In this document: piece after piece, positions 11,771 to 20,984 of the stretch
How positions within the stretch are numbered: position 1 is the first letter of the stretch
Layout of the letters: every line of letters starts with the position of its first letter
Origin: Actinomadura kijaniata NBRC 14229
GTDB lineage: Bacteria > Actinomycetota > Actinomycetes > Streptosporangiales > Streptosporangiaceae
NCBI RefSeq assembly: GCF_001552175.1
Contig: NZ_BCQR01000001.1
Location: forward strand, 83,284-147,283
Reading direction: 5' to 3'
Length of the DNA stretch: 64,000 nt
The notes under the pieces: generated by a model
The model's database searches: none
Seen by the model: only the letters and a program-made list of their open reading frames with translations
Told to the model about the DNA's origin: nothing
Made by a program: the position numbers and the translations under genes

Positions 11771-13213
11771 TCAGGCGGCGGCGGGGACGCGCTCGCGGGC
11801 GGGCTCCTTCTCGCCCGCCTCCTCGATCGGGACGCCCGCCGTCTCCGGCAGCCTCAGGATCGGCACCAGCGCGATCGCGGCGGCCAGCATCAGGTAGTAC
11901 GCCGGGACGCTGGTGGAGCCGGTCACCTTGATCAGCGACCCGACGACCACCGCGACGGTCCCGCCGAACAGCGCGGTCGAGACGTTGTAGCCGATCGCGA
12001 ACGCCCCGTAGCGCACCCGCGTGGGGAACATCGCCGGGAACGTCGCCCCGATCACCGCCAGGATCAGCACCAGCAGACCGCCGATGACGGCGTACCCCAC
12101 GGCGACCGCGAGGGTGTCATTGGTCTGCATCAGCGCGAACGCGGGCCAGCTCAGCACCAGGAAGCCGACCGCGGCGGTCAGCAGCAGCGGCCGCCGCCCG
12201 ACCCGGTCCGACAGCGCCCCCAGCGGGACAATCACCGCCATCATCGCCAGCTCCACGCCGATGGTGATGAGCTGCCCGGTGGTGGCGTCCATCTTCATGG
12301 TGTCCGTCAGGTACGAGGGCATGAACGTCAGCAGCGTGTAGTCGGCGACGTTCAGCAGCAGCACGATCGCGACCAGCATGGCGATCATGCGGCCGTGGTG
12401 GCGCAGCGTCTCCCGCAGCGGCGACCGGACGGTCTCGCCGCGGCTCTCCATCCGCCGGAACGCCGGGGTGTCCTCGATCCGCGACCGCACGTACAGGCCG
12501 ACCAGGCCCAGCGGCAGCGCGATCAGGAACGGGATCCGCCAGCCCCAGGCGCGCATGGCCTCGTCGCCGAGCGCCTGGTGGACGCCGAACACCAGCGCCG
12601 CGCCCAGCACGAACCCGGCCAGCGTGCCCAGCTCCAGGAAGCTGCCGAAGAACCCGCGCCGCCGCGTCGGCGCGTACTCGGCGATCATCGTGGCGGCGCC
12701 GCCGTACTCGCCGCCGGCCGAGAAGCCCTGCACCAGCCGCACGGCCAGCAGCACCAGCGGGGCGGCCAGGCCGATGGTCTCGTAGCCGGGCAGCACGCCG
12801 ATCACGAACGTCGAGCCCGACATCAGGATGATCGTCATGGCGAGCACGCGCTTGCGGCCGATCCGGTCGCCCAGCGGCCCGAAGAACATCCCGCCGAACG
12901 GGCGCGCGATGAACGCCGCCGCGAGCAGGGCGAACGAGCGCAGCACCGCGCCGTCCTCGCCGCCGGGGAAGAACACCGTCCCGATGATCGCGGTCATCAC
13001 CCCGGCGGAGAACACGCCGAAGTCGAACCACTCGATGCAGTTGCCCATCGCCGAGGCGATCACGGCCTTGCGGACCGTCGCCTCGTCCACCGCCGCCTCG
13101 TCCGGGGCCCGGTCATCCGACCGCCGCCCGGCGTTCCGGGCGGCGGTTCCGTCCTTCGCTCGTGGGCGCGGCCCACGTCCCCGTGGTCCGGGGTCGTCAT
13201 CCAGCAGTGACAC
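11771..13213 (-). CDS. MFS transporter, metabolite:H+ symporter (MHS/ProP-like) family
   Basis: A 480-aa, 12-helix major facilitator of the MHS group, whose members (ProP, KgtP, ShiA, CitA) import osmolytes, dicarboxylates, shikimate or citrate with protons. Family signatures are GNCIEWFDFGVFS after a charged N-terminus of about 50 residues, the loop 2-3 motif GPLGDRIGRKRVL, FSAGGEYGGAATMIAEY in helix 5 and the second-half motif ALSDRVGRRPLLL. The exact solute is unclear. GTG at 13213 is supported by GGGAGG about nine bases upstream. It lies downstream of the small membrane protein gene, with 112 bases between, and may share its transcript. Confidence 0.9.
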   Translation of the reverse strand: MSLLDDDPGPRGRGPRPRAKDGTAARNAGRRSDDRAPDEAAVDEATVRKAVIASAMGNCIEWFDFGVFSAGVMTAIIGTVFFPGGEDGAVLRSFALLAAAFIARPFGGMFFGPLGDRIGRKRVLAMTIILMSGSTFVIGVLPGYETIGLAAPLVLLAVRLVQGFSAGGEYGGAATMIAEYAPTRRRGFFGSFLELGTLAGFVLGAALVFGVHQALGDEAMRAWGWRIPFLIALPLGLVGLYVRSRIEDTPAFRRMESRGETVRSPLRETLRHHGRMIAMLVAIVLLLNVADYTLLTFMPSYLTDTMKMDATTGQLITIGVELAMMAVIVPLGALSDRVGRRPLLLTAAVGFLVLSWPAFALMQTNDTLAVAVGYAVIGGLLVLILAVIGATFPAMFPTRVRYGAFAIGYNVSTALFGGTVAVVVGSLIKVTGSTSVPAYYLMLAAAIALVPILRLPETAGVPIEEAGEKEPARERVPAAA

Positions 13214-13325
13214 GGTCGTACCTCCCGGGCCTCCCCCTCCCCGAAGACCGGAAGGGATAACCCGGGAGCGGCGAATATGGATCAGGTCACACCGGTCGGG
13301 CGCGACGCGCCCGGCGACGCCTCCG

Positions 13326-13754
13326 TCAGCGCTCCCCGCGCTCCTCCTCCAGCAGCTCCTCCAGCTCCGGGAGCTTCTGGGTGCGGCCGGGATCGGGCTC
13401 GATGTTCAGCGGGCCGTCGTCCTCGGGGATCATCAGCAGCGCCTGGGTGGTCTGCGACTCGCGGGTGATCACGCCGCTGGACAGCACGGTGTTGCGGTGC
13501 CGCAGCGCGCCGTTCTGGCGCAGCAGGTCGTCGATCTCGGCGCGCTGCCGGGCGACCCGTTTGGACATGCGGAGGTTGTCGACGAACCCGCCGACGGCCA
13601 GTCCGACGATGAGGGCGGCGATGGGGAACCCGACGGCCGGGGGCAGCGTCAGGGTGGCGGCGGCGACCAGTGCCAGGCCGACCACGATCGCAAGTGCGCC
13701 AAGGTGAGCCTCCGCCCAGTCCAGGACGGTGTTGACGCGCTTGGGGATCCTCAC
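13326..13754 (-). CDS. Small membrane protein with two helices and a coiled coil
   Basis: A 142-aa protein of unknown function. Two hydrophobic segments near residues 17-38 and 41-60 are followed by a charged helix (NLRMSKRVARQRAEIDDLLRQ) likely to form a coiled coil, and a very acidic C-terminus (LPELEELLEEERGER). It resembles actinobacterial inner-membrane proteins with a cytoplasmic coiled coil, but no named family is recognised. The GTG start has a good GAGGAG ribosome-binding site. The gene precedes the MHS transporter on the same strand. Confidence 0.7.
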   Translation of the reverse strand: MRIPKRVNTVLDWAEAHLGALAIVVGLALVAAATLTLPPAVGFPIAALIVGLAVGGFVDNLRMSKRVARQRAEIDDLLRQNGALRHRNTVLSSGVITRESQTTQALLMIPEDDGPLNIEPDPGRTQKLPELEELLEEERGER

Positions 13755-14056
13755 TCGCCTTCTCCTCCTCTTCGGCCGGGCCGCGGTCCCGGCTGTCGCG
13801 GAACGGGGGCGCGCCTCGGGGCGACGTCCGCGCCTCCCCGCGGGGACGGCGCCGCGCGGGCGGTCCGCGCGGATGACTCCGCATGAACGACAGCGGCGGG
13901 CGGGGTGTTCCGGTCCCGGAGTGAGACGCGCGTCACCCGCCCCTCAGGATCATCGCTGTGGGAGTCCTCCGAAACCCTAACAGCCGACCGAAAAGGCTCC
14001 GGCGGAGGGGCGATCGAGATGCGAGCACCTGCGCGCGCCGAATATCGTCACTAGAT
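13755..14056. other. 302-bp divergent intergenic region
   Basis: This region separates the small membrane protein gene (minus) from lpd (plus) and must hold both promoters. The only elements I can point to are the ribosome-binding site of the minus gene at about 13759-13768 and the TATCGT box before lpd. No coding potential or repeat was seen. Confidence 0.6.
14043..14048 (+). promoter_or_regulatory. -10 box of a probable leaderless lpd transcript
   Basis: TATCGT fits the actinobacterial TANNNT -10 consensus and ends eight bases before the lpd ATG. No Shine-Dalgarno sequence is present in the gap, so transcription probably begins at the A of the ATG. Confidence 0.5.
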
Positions 14057-15460
<1,404 letters not shown>

Positions 15461-15475
15461 CGGAGGGTCGTTTCC

Positions 15476-15507
15476 CGAGGGCGGCGCGGGTTTCCGCGCC
15501 GCCCTCG
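15476..15507 (+). terminator. Hairpin terminator after lpd
   Basis: A perfect 14-bp inverted repeat (CGAGGGCGGCGCGG and its complement) with the loop GTTT begins 15 bases after the lpd stop. It is very stable and lacks a long T-run. Confidence 0.8.
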
Positions 15508-15677
15508 CGCGTCCGCGCGGCACCCTCCGCGCGGGTGCGCAACGATTCGCCGCACACGCCCCGCGAAAAGCAACGAACCACCAGGTCATCGCAACTTCGG
15601 CGCATTGGCTGCCGCCCCGCGGCTTCCTAGGCTTTCGATCGCCATCCTCCGTCACTCGGAACGCCAAGGGAGCACGC

Positions 15678-16529
15678 ATGACCGTCACCCCGGCAATGGA
15701 GCCCACCACCGCCCCGGCGATCCCGGAGCGCACGGCCCTCCACCGCCGCTTCCTCATGTGCCGGCCCGAGCACTTCACCGTCTCCTACGCCATCAACCCG
15801 TGGATGGACCCCGCGGCCGGGGCCGACGCCGACCTCGCCGTGAAGCAGTGGGAGGAGCTGCGCGCCGCCTACCTGTCCCTCGGCCACGACGTCGAGCTGA
15901 TCGACCCGGTCCCCGGCCTGCCCGACATGGTGTTCGCCGCCAACGGCGCCCTGGTCGTCGGCGGCCGCGCCTACGGGGCCCGGTTCGCCCACCCCGAGCG
16001 CGCCGCCGAGGGTCCCGCCTACGCCGCGTGGCTGCGGGCCAGGGGCTTCGAGGTGATGGACCCCTCCCACACCAACGAGGGCGAGGGTGACTTCCTGACC
16101 CTCGACCACGTGATCCTGGCCGGGACGGGCTTCCGCACCGAGATCGCCGCCCACCAGGAGGCGCAGGAGTACCTGGGCCGCCCGGTGGTGACCCTGCGCC
16201 TGGTGGACCCGCGCTTCTACCACCTGGACACCGCCCTGTTCCCGCTGAACGGCGACAACGTGGCCTACTACCCCGGGGCGTTCTCGCCCGGCAGCCGCGC
16301 GGTGCTGGAGCGGCTGTTCCCGCACGCGGTCCTCGCGACCGAGGCCGACGCCGCCGTCCTCGGCCTGAACGCGGTCAGCGACGGCCGCAACGTGGTGATC
16401 AACGCCGAGGCGACCGGGCTGACCGGGGCGCTGCGCGCGGCGGGCTTCCACCCCGTCCCGGTGGACCTGAGCGAACTGCGCAAGGCGGGCGGCGGGCCCA
16501 AGTGCTGCACGCTGGAACTGCGCACCTGA
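15678..16529 (+). CDS. Dimethylargininase-like amidinohydrolase
   Basis: A 283-aa enzyme of the guanidino-group-modifying superfamily (dimethylargininase/arginine deiminase fold). It most likely hydrolyses methylated arginine, or arginine itself, to citrulline. The acidic catalytic block (NEGEGDF, 133-139), His182 (FYHLDTAL) and the C-terminal nucleophile Cys in GPKCCTLELR (Cys276/277) are in the family order. In related Gram-positive genomes the enzyme is often beside ornithine aminotransferase; no such partner is here. AAGGGAGC lies about seven bases before the ATG. The tyrosine phosphatase gene follows after 37 bases, so the two may be co-transcribed. Confidence 0.88.
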   Translation: MTVTPAMEPTTAPAIPERTALHRRFLMCRPEHFTVSYAINPWMDPAAGADADLAVKQWEELRAAYLSLGHDVELIDPVPGLPDMVFAANGALVVGGRAYGARFAHPERAAEGPAYAAWLRARGFEVMDPSHTNEGEGDFLTLDHVILAGTGFRTEIAAHQEAQEYLGRPVVTLRLVDPRFYHLDTALFPLNGDNVAYYPGAFSPGSRAVLERLFPHAVLATEADAAVLGLNAVSDGRNVVINAEATGLTGALRAAGFHPVPVDLSELRKAGGGPKCCTLELRT

Positions 16530-16566
16530 GGTCCGAGCATTCCGGGGCATCCGGGACCATTGGGAC

Positions 16567-17364
16567 ATGCGGTTCGATGACGAGTACGGCCATATCGCCC
16601 TCGACGGCGCCGAGAACGTCCGCGATCTCGGCGGGATCCCCCTGACCGGCGGGGGCGAGACGGCCCACGGGCGCCTGCTGCGCGCCGACGCCCTGAACAA
16701 GCTGACCGACGCCGACCTGGAGCGGCTGTCGGGCGTGCGCACCGTCGTCGACCTCCGCACCGACCTGGAGGTCCGGACCAACGGCGCCGACCGGCTCCCG
16801 GCCGGCGCCGAACTGGTCCACCTGCCGGTCGCCGGCGGCGACCTGGACGTCTTCTACGAGGTGATCGGCAGCGGCGACCCGGCCCGGCAGGAGCAGATCT
16901 TCGGCGACGGCCGCTGCGAGCACGTCCTGGTCGAGATCAACCGGAACTTCGTGGCGATGCCGATCGAACGCGAGAAGTTCGCCGCCGCCCTCCACCGCGT
17001 CGCCGACGCCGCCTCCCTGCCCCTGCTGTTCCACTGCACGGCGGGCAAGGACCGCACCGGCTGGATGGCGGCGATCCTGCTGACGATCGCGGGCGCGCCG
17101 CGCCCGGCGGTGATGGAGGACTACATGCGGTCCAACCACTACCACCGCGAGAGCTACGGCAAGCTGCTGGCGTTCCTGGGCGACAGCGGGCAGATGAAGA
17201 ACCCCGAGCTGCTGCGTCCCCTGCTGGAGCAGCGTCCGGCGTACCTGGAGGCGGCGTTCGACGAGGCCGAGCGGACCTACGGGTCGTTCGAAGCGTTCCT
17301 GTCGCGGGGCCTGGACCTGGACGAGGCGGCGCGGGCCCGCATCCGCGCGGCCCTGCGCGGCTGA
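16567..17364 (+). CDS. Tyrosine-protein phosphatase (PtpB/IphP-like)
   Basis: A 265-aa cysteine-based phosphatase. The P-loop HCTAGKDRTG holds the nucleophile Cys157 and phosphate-binding Arg163; the Lys-Asp pair in the loop is typical of the PtpB/IphP group, whose members can act on phosphotyrosine, phosphoserine and phosphoinositides. N-terminal blocks NVRDLGG (18-24) and VVDLRTDLEV (60-69) match the same family, and there is no signal peptide. It follows the dimethylargininase gene by 37 bases and ends six bases from the convergent MarR gene. The physiological target is unknown. Confidence 0.92.
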   Translation: MRFDDEYGHIALDGAENVRDLGGIPLTGGGETAHGRLLRADALNKLTDADLERLSGVRTVVDLRTDLEVRTNGADRLPAGAELVHLPVAGGDLDVFYEVIGSGDPARQEQIFGDGRCEHVLVEINRNFVAMPIEREKFAAALHRVADAASLPLLFHCTAGKDRTGWMAAILLTIAGAPRPAVMEDYMRSNHYHRESYGKLLAFLGDSGQMKNPELLRPLLEQRPAYLEAAFDEAERTYGSFEAFLSRGLDLDEAARARIRAALRG

Positions 17365-17370
17365 CGCCGG

Positions 17371-17934
17371 TCACTCCTCCGTCGCGGCCCGCGCCGCGTC
17401 CCGGGACGCGGCGCGGCTCCGGCGCGGGGCGGCGGAGCGGGGCGGGAGCGCGCGCATGTGGTCGCGCACCCGCGTCATGATGTCGCCGAGGTGGCGCAGG
17501 TCGGCGTCGCTCAGGGGCGCGAACAGCAGGCGGCGGGCGACCCGGATGTGGCCGGGCATGACCCGGGCGACGCGGGCCAGGCCGGCGTCGGTGACGGTGA
17601 CCAGGGTGGCGCGCTCGTCCTCGGGGCCGGGGCCGCGGGTGACGAGGCCGGCCCTCTCCAGCAGCCCGGCCTGGTAGGTCAGTCCGCTGCGGCTGTAGAC
17701 GACGCCGTCGGCCAGCTCGGTCATGGTGAGCCGCCCGCCGGCGGCGGCGAGGCGGGCCAGTAGCTGGAACTGCACGTAGCTGAGGTCGCCCTCGGCGCGC
17801 ACCTGCTGCTCGACGGCGTGCTGGAGCAGGCTGACGGACTCCATGAGCGCGAAGTAGGCCCCCAGCTGCTCGGGGGCGAGCGCCTCGTCCGTCGTGCCGG
17901 GCGTCGTGTCGGGCGTCGTCTCGGGGTCGGCCAC
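17371..17934 (-). CDS. MarR-family regulator with three palindromic operators
   Basis: A 187-aa winged-helix regulator, long for MarR because of an N-terminal Thr/Pro-rich segment (about 20 residues) and a basic C-terminal tail (PPRSAAPRRSRAASRD). The HTH and wing are visible: LTMTELADGVVYSRSGLTYQ, then LLERAGLVTRGPGPEDERA. It diverges from an oxidoreductase gene, and the gap holds three copies of a near-identical palindrome, the first beside its own -10 box. It therefore probably represses itself and the reductase until a ligand, perhaps a quinone, aldehyde or phenolic, releases it. The GTG follows TAGGGT by six bases, which suits a leaderless start. An internal ATG near LMESVSLLQ is less likely. 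Confidence 0.88.
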   Translation of the reverse strand: MADPETTPDTTPGTTDEALAPEQLGAYFALMESVSLLQHAVEQQVRAEGDLSYVQFQLLARLAAAGGRLTMTELADGVVYSRSGLTYQAGLLERAGLVTRGPGPEDERATLVTVTDAGLARVARVMPGHIRVARRLLFAPLSDADLRHLGDIMTRVRDHMRALPPRSAAPRRSRAASRDAARAATEE

Positions 17935-17947
17935 CCTCCCACCCTAC

Positions 17948-17965
17948 TGCTTCGAATTCGAAGCA
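17948..17965. promoter_or_regulatory. MarR operator O1
   Basis: An 18-bp perfect palindrome, TGCTTCGAATTCGAAGCA. It lies just upstream of the TAGGGT box (17941-17946) of the MarR gene, between its -10 and -35, suiting autorepression. Confidence 0.8.
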
Positions 17966-17996
17966 TGTGACGAGAGTCACACCGCGCACCGGGATT

Positions 17997-18012
17997 GCTT
18001 CGAATTCGAAGC
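17997..18012. promoter_or_regulatory. MarR operator O2
   Basis: The 16-bp core GCTTCGAATTCGAAGC is repeated exactly in mid-gap, 48 bp centre-to-centre from O1 and 34 bp from O3. The outer base pair is not conserved here. Confidence 0.8.
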
Positions 18013-18029
18013 GGGTTGACGCCCATAGC

Positions 18030-18047
18030 TGCTTCGAATTCGAAGCA
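18030..18047. promoter_or_regulatory. MarR operator O3
   Basis: The same 18-bp perfect palindrome as O1, ending 18 bases before the oxidoreductase ATG. A TTGACG at 18016-18021 could be the -35 of that gene, placing O3 over the -10 region, where binding would block transcription. Confidence 0.8.
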
Positions 18048-18065
18048 CACGGGTGAGGAGAGATC

Positions 18066-18995
18066 ATGAAGGCAGTGCGTTACCACCGGTACGGCGACAG
18101 CGACGTCCTGGTGCACGAGGAGGTCGACCGGCCGGTCGCGGGCGCCGGGCAGGTGGTGGTGAAGGTGGCCGCGACCTCGTTCAACCCGGTGGACGCGACC
18201 CTGCGTTCCGGGGCGCTGCGGGAGGTGTTCCCGCTGACCCTGCCGCACGTGCCGGGCATCGACGTGGCGGGCGTCGTCGCCGAGGTCGGCGCGGACGTGA
18301 CCGGCTGGCGGGAGGGGGACGCGGTGGTGGCGTTCCTGCCGATGACCGCCGCCGGCGCGGCCGCCGAGCACGTCGCGGTCCCGACCGGGGTGCTGGCCGC
18401 CGCGCCCCGCGCGGTGGACCTGCCCGACGCCGCGGCCCTGCCCGCGACCGGCCTGACGGCCTGGCAGGCCCTGTTCGAGCACGCCGGGCTGGAGGAGGGG
18501 CGGACCATCCTGGTCAACGGGGCGGGCGGCGCGGTCGGCGGCTACGCCGTCCAGCTCGCCAAGGAGGCCGGTGCCGTCGTCACCGCGACGGCGAGCGCGC
18601 GCAGCGCCGACCGGATCCGCTCCCACGGCGTCCACCGGGTCATCGACTACACCGCCGGCCCCGTCGCGGAGGCGGCCGGGGAACGCTTCGACGTGGTGCT
18701 GAACCTGGTTCCCACCTCGCCGGAGGAGACCGCCGCGCTGGTCGGGCTGGTCGCCGACGGCGGGATCCTGGTCAGCGCCACCACCCCGGCGCCCGAGGAC
18801 ACCGCGCGCGGGGTGCGGACGGCGCAGGTGTTCGCCCGCAGCGACGCCGCCCAGCTGTCGGAGCTGGTCGCCCGCGTCGACGCCGGGCGGCTGCGGATCG
18901 AGGTGGCCGACCGCCGTCCCCTCGCCGACCTGGCCGCCGTCCACGACGCGGCCGCCGCCGGGCGGCTGCCAGGCAAGACCGTCCTGCTCCCCTGA
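18066..18995 (+). CDS. NADP-dependent quinone oxidoreductase (MDR superfamily, zinc-free type)
   Basis: A 309-aa medium-chain reductase. It has the N-terminal GroES-like domain (ATSFNPVDATLR, VPGIDVAGVV) and the Rossmann domain with VNGAGGAVGGYAVQLAK around residues 157-173. The catalytic-zinc ligands and structural-zinc Cys cluster of alcohol dehydrogenases are absent, placing it with quinone reductases that use NADPH to reduce quinones, enones or similar electrophiles. The ATG has GAGGAG six bases upstream. It diverges from the MarR gene with operator O3 close to its start. Induction by a reactive ligand through that regulator is inferred. Confidence 0.9.
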   Translation: MKAVRYHRYGDSDVLVHEEVDRPVAGAGQVVVKVAATSFNPVDATLRSGALREVFPLTLPHVPGIDVAGVVAEVGADVTGWREGDAVVAFLPMTAAGAAAEHVAVPTGVLAAAPRAVDLPDAAALPATGLTAWQALFEHAGLEEGRTILVNGAGGAVGGYAVQLAKEAGAVVTATASARSADRIRSHGVHRVIDYTAGPVAEAAGERFDVVLNLVPTSPEETAALVGLVADGGILVSATTPAPEDTARGVRTAQVFARSDAAQLSELVARVDAGRLRIEVADRRPLADLAAVHDAAAAGRLPGKTVLLP

Positions 18996-19008
18996 TCCCC
19001 GGCCGGGG

Positions 19009-20307
19009 TCAGAGCAGTCCCTCGGCCCGCATCCGGCGACGCGCCAGGGTGCGGGTCCGCAGGACGCCCGCGACGCCGACCGCCCAGACCAGGGCCTGGA
19101 CCGTCCAGGCGACGCGGAACGCCCCGGGCGTGAACTCCCGGCCCGGGGACGCCGCGTCCAGCACGAAGCCGATCATCAGGATCGTGAGCAGGGAGGCGGC
19201 GAAGCCGCCCACGTTCACGATGCCGGTGGCGGTGCCCTGGCGGCCCGGCGGGTTGAACGTGCGGGCGAAGTCGAACCCGATCATCGCGCCGGGGCCGCCC
19301 AGCGCGACGCCGACGACCAGGACCGTCAGCAGCCAGGTGGGCGCGGGCGGCGGCCAGGCCAGGGCCGCCGCCCAGACCGCGACGTTGACGCCGACGATGC
19401 CGAGCACCAGCCAGGACCGGCGCAGCGGGTAGCGGGCGACGAGCCTGCCGACGAACGGCCCGGAGACCACGTTGGTCAGCACGAACACGGTCAGCAGCGT
19501 GCTCGCGCCCGCCGGGTCCATCCCCTGCCCCGACACCAGGTACGGGTAGCCCCACATCAGGGCGAAGGTGTTGGAGGAGAACTGCGTCACGAAGTGCGAC
19601 CACAGGCCCAGCCGGGTGCCGGGGTGCCGCCAGGCGTCCGCGAGGTTGCGCCCGACCTCCCGCAGCGAGGGCGCGGCGGAGCGTTCCACCCCGGGCGGGG
19701 CGTCGCGGAGCACGGCCACCGACAGCACCGCGACCAGCACGCCGAGGCCCGCCGCCGCCCCGAACGCGGGCGTCCAGCCGGGCCCGTGCAGCAGCGCGAC
19801 CAGCGGCACCGCGCTGAGCACCTGCCCGAGCTGCCCGAGCATCCCGGTCAGCTGCGTGACCACGGGGATCTGCCGCGCCGGGAACCACAGCGACACGATG
19901 CTCAGCACGCTGATGAACGTCATGGCGTCCCCGGCCCCGACCAGCACCCGCGCGACGACGGCGGTGGGGACGTTCCCGGCGACGGCCAGCAGCCCCTGCC
20001 CGGCGGCCATCACCAGCGCGCCCCCGGCGACCATCCGCCGCGGCCCGAGCCGGTCCAGCAGCAGCCCGACGGGCACCTGGAGTCCCGCGTAGACGAGCAG
20101 TTGCAGCACGGTGAAGGTGGCCAGGATCCCGGCCGAGGCGTCGAAGCGCTCGACGGCGTCGAGCCCGGCGACCCCGAACGAGGTGCGGTGCAGGACGGCG
20201 ACGACGTAGGCGAGTACGCCGACCCCCCACAGCGCCCAGGCGATCCGCGGCGCCCGCCGCGCCGCCCCGTCCGGCTCCCGTTCTGTGATCACCTGGTCGC
20301 TTTGCAC
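19009..20307 (-). CDS. MFS transporter, 12 helices
   Basis: A 432-aa major facilitator of general anion/nitrate-porter-like or sugar-phosphate-like appearance. About twelve hydrophobic segments are visible. The loop motif LLLDRLGPRRMVAGG (between helices 2 and 3) and the second-half GRLVARYPLRRS match the family. The block FDFARTFNPPGRQGTATGIVNVGG is a useful search tag. Substrate not recognised. It is convergent with the reductase gene (13 bases between stops) and lies downstream of, and on the same strand as, the MarR gene at 20355-20870, so it may share that transcript. Confidence 0.85.
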   Translation of the reverse strand: MQSDQVITEREPDGAARRAPRIAWALWGVGVLAYVVAVLHRTSFGVAGLDAVERFDASAGILATFTVLQLLVYAGLQVPVGLLLDRLGPRRMVAGGALVMAAGQGLLAVAGNVPTAVVARVLVGAGDAMTFISVLSIVSLWFPARQIPVVTQLTGMLGQLGQVLSAVPLVALLHGPGWTPAFGAAAGLGVLVAVLSVAVLRDAPPGVERSAAPSLREVGRNLADAWRHPGTRLGLWSHFVTQFSSNTFALMWGYPYLVSGQGMDPAGASTLLTVFVLTNVVSGPFVGRLVARYPLRRSWLVLGIVGVNVAVWAAALAWPPPAPTWLLTVLVVGVALGGPGAMIGFDFARTFNPPGRQGTATGIVNVGGFAASLLTILMIGFVLDAASPGREFTPGAFRVAWTVQALVWAVGVAGVLRTRTLARRRMRAEGLL

Positions 20308-20354
20308 GATTCATCACCATAAAGGAGTCCGGCGCGCGGGCCCGGACCCGGGGG

Positions 20355-20870
20355 TCAGGGGCGGGAGCGGAGGCGTTCGACCTCGTCGCGGGCCCCGGCC
20401 CCGGCGGCCCGGACGAAGCGGAGCGCCGAGGCGAGCTGGTCGTCGGTGAAGCCCGCCAGCACCTCGCGCGTGTGGGCGTTCAGGCCGGAGTAGTACGCGT
20501 CGATGCGGGCCAGGCCCTCGGCGGTCGGCTGGACGAGGGTCTTGCGCCGGTCACCGGGGTCGGGACGGCGCTCGACCAGCCCCGCCCGCTCCAACCGGTC
20601 GATCATCCGGGACACCGAGCCGGGGGTGAGGCCCACCCGGCCGGCCAGCGCGGCGGCGGTGGCCGGGCCACCGCGGTTGAGGACGTGCAGGCAGTGGAAG
20701 TCGGAGGTCACCACGCCCATCCGCTCCGCGATCAGATCGTTGAGCTGGACGAACGCGGTCACCAGATCGGGCATCGACTGGATGATCAGATCCGCCGTCG
20801 CCGCGTCGCCCGTCTCCCGGCCGCCCGTCTCCCGGCCGCCCGCCTCCCGGCCGTCGTCGGTCTTCTCCAT
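20355..20870 (-). CDS. MarR-family regulator (divergent to MFS exporter)
   Basis: A 171-aa winged-helix regulator. After an N-terminal stretch with a three-fold Gly-Arg-Glu repeat (GREAGGRETGGRETGD) come the dimerisation helix and the HTH (ALAGRVGLTPGSVSRMIDRL), then the wing (RRPDPGDRRKTLV). The repeat is mirrored in the DNA as three copies of a 15-bp unit, so its length may vary between strains. It diverges from a DHA2-type exporter across 114 bp containing two palindromes. That is the usual layout of a repressor controlling a drug exporter and itself. No good ribosome-binding site precedes the ATG. Confidence 0.87.
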   Translation of the reverse strand: MEKTDDGREAGGRETGGRETGDAATADLIIQSMPDLVTAFVQLNDLIAERMGVVTSDFHCLHVLNRGGPATAAALAGRVGLTPGSVSRMIDRLERAGLVERRPDPGDRRKTLVQPTAEGLARIDAYYSGLNAHTREVLAGFTDDQLASALRFVRAAGAGARDEVERLRSRP

Positions 20871-20917
20871 CGCTTTGACACGCCTCGCTTCCCCGGATAT
20901 ACATTCGTCGCGCAACC

Positions 20918-20932
20918 ATTGCGTCACGCAAT
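20918..20932. promoter_or_regulatory. Palindromic operator between MarR and MFS genes
   Basis: ATTGCGT-C-ACGCAAT, a 7+1+7 perfect palindrome in the divergent promoter region, 48 bases from the MarR ATG. It is the likely MarR site. Confidence 0.7.
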
Positions 20933-20934
20933 CA

Positions 20935-20947
20935 GTGCGTGGCGCAC
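20935..20947. promoter_or_regulatory. Second, weaker operator half-pair
   Basis: GTGCG-TGG-CGCAC, two bases after the stronger palindrome and sharing its TGCG/CGCA core; possibly a second dimer site. The pattern is short, so chance is possible. Confidence 0.45.
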
Positions 20948-20984
20948 GAGATGAGTGTATCCACCTCCCGGCAAGGAGACCGCC

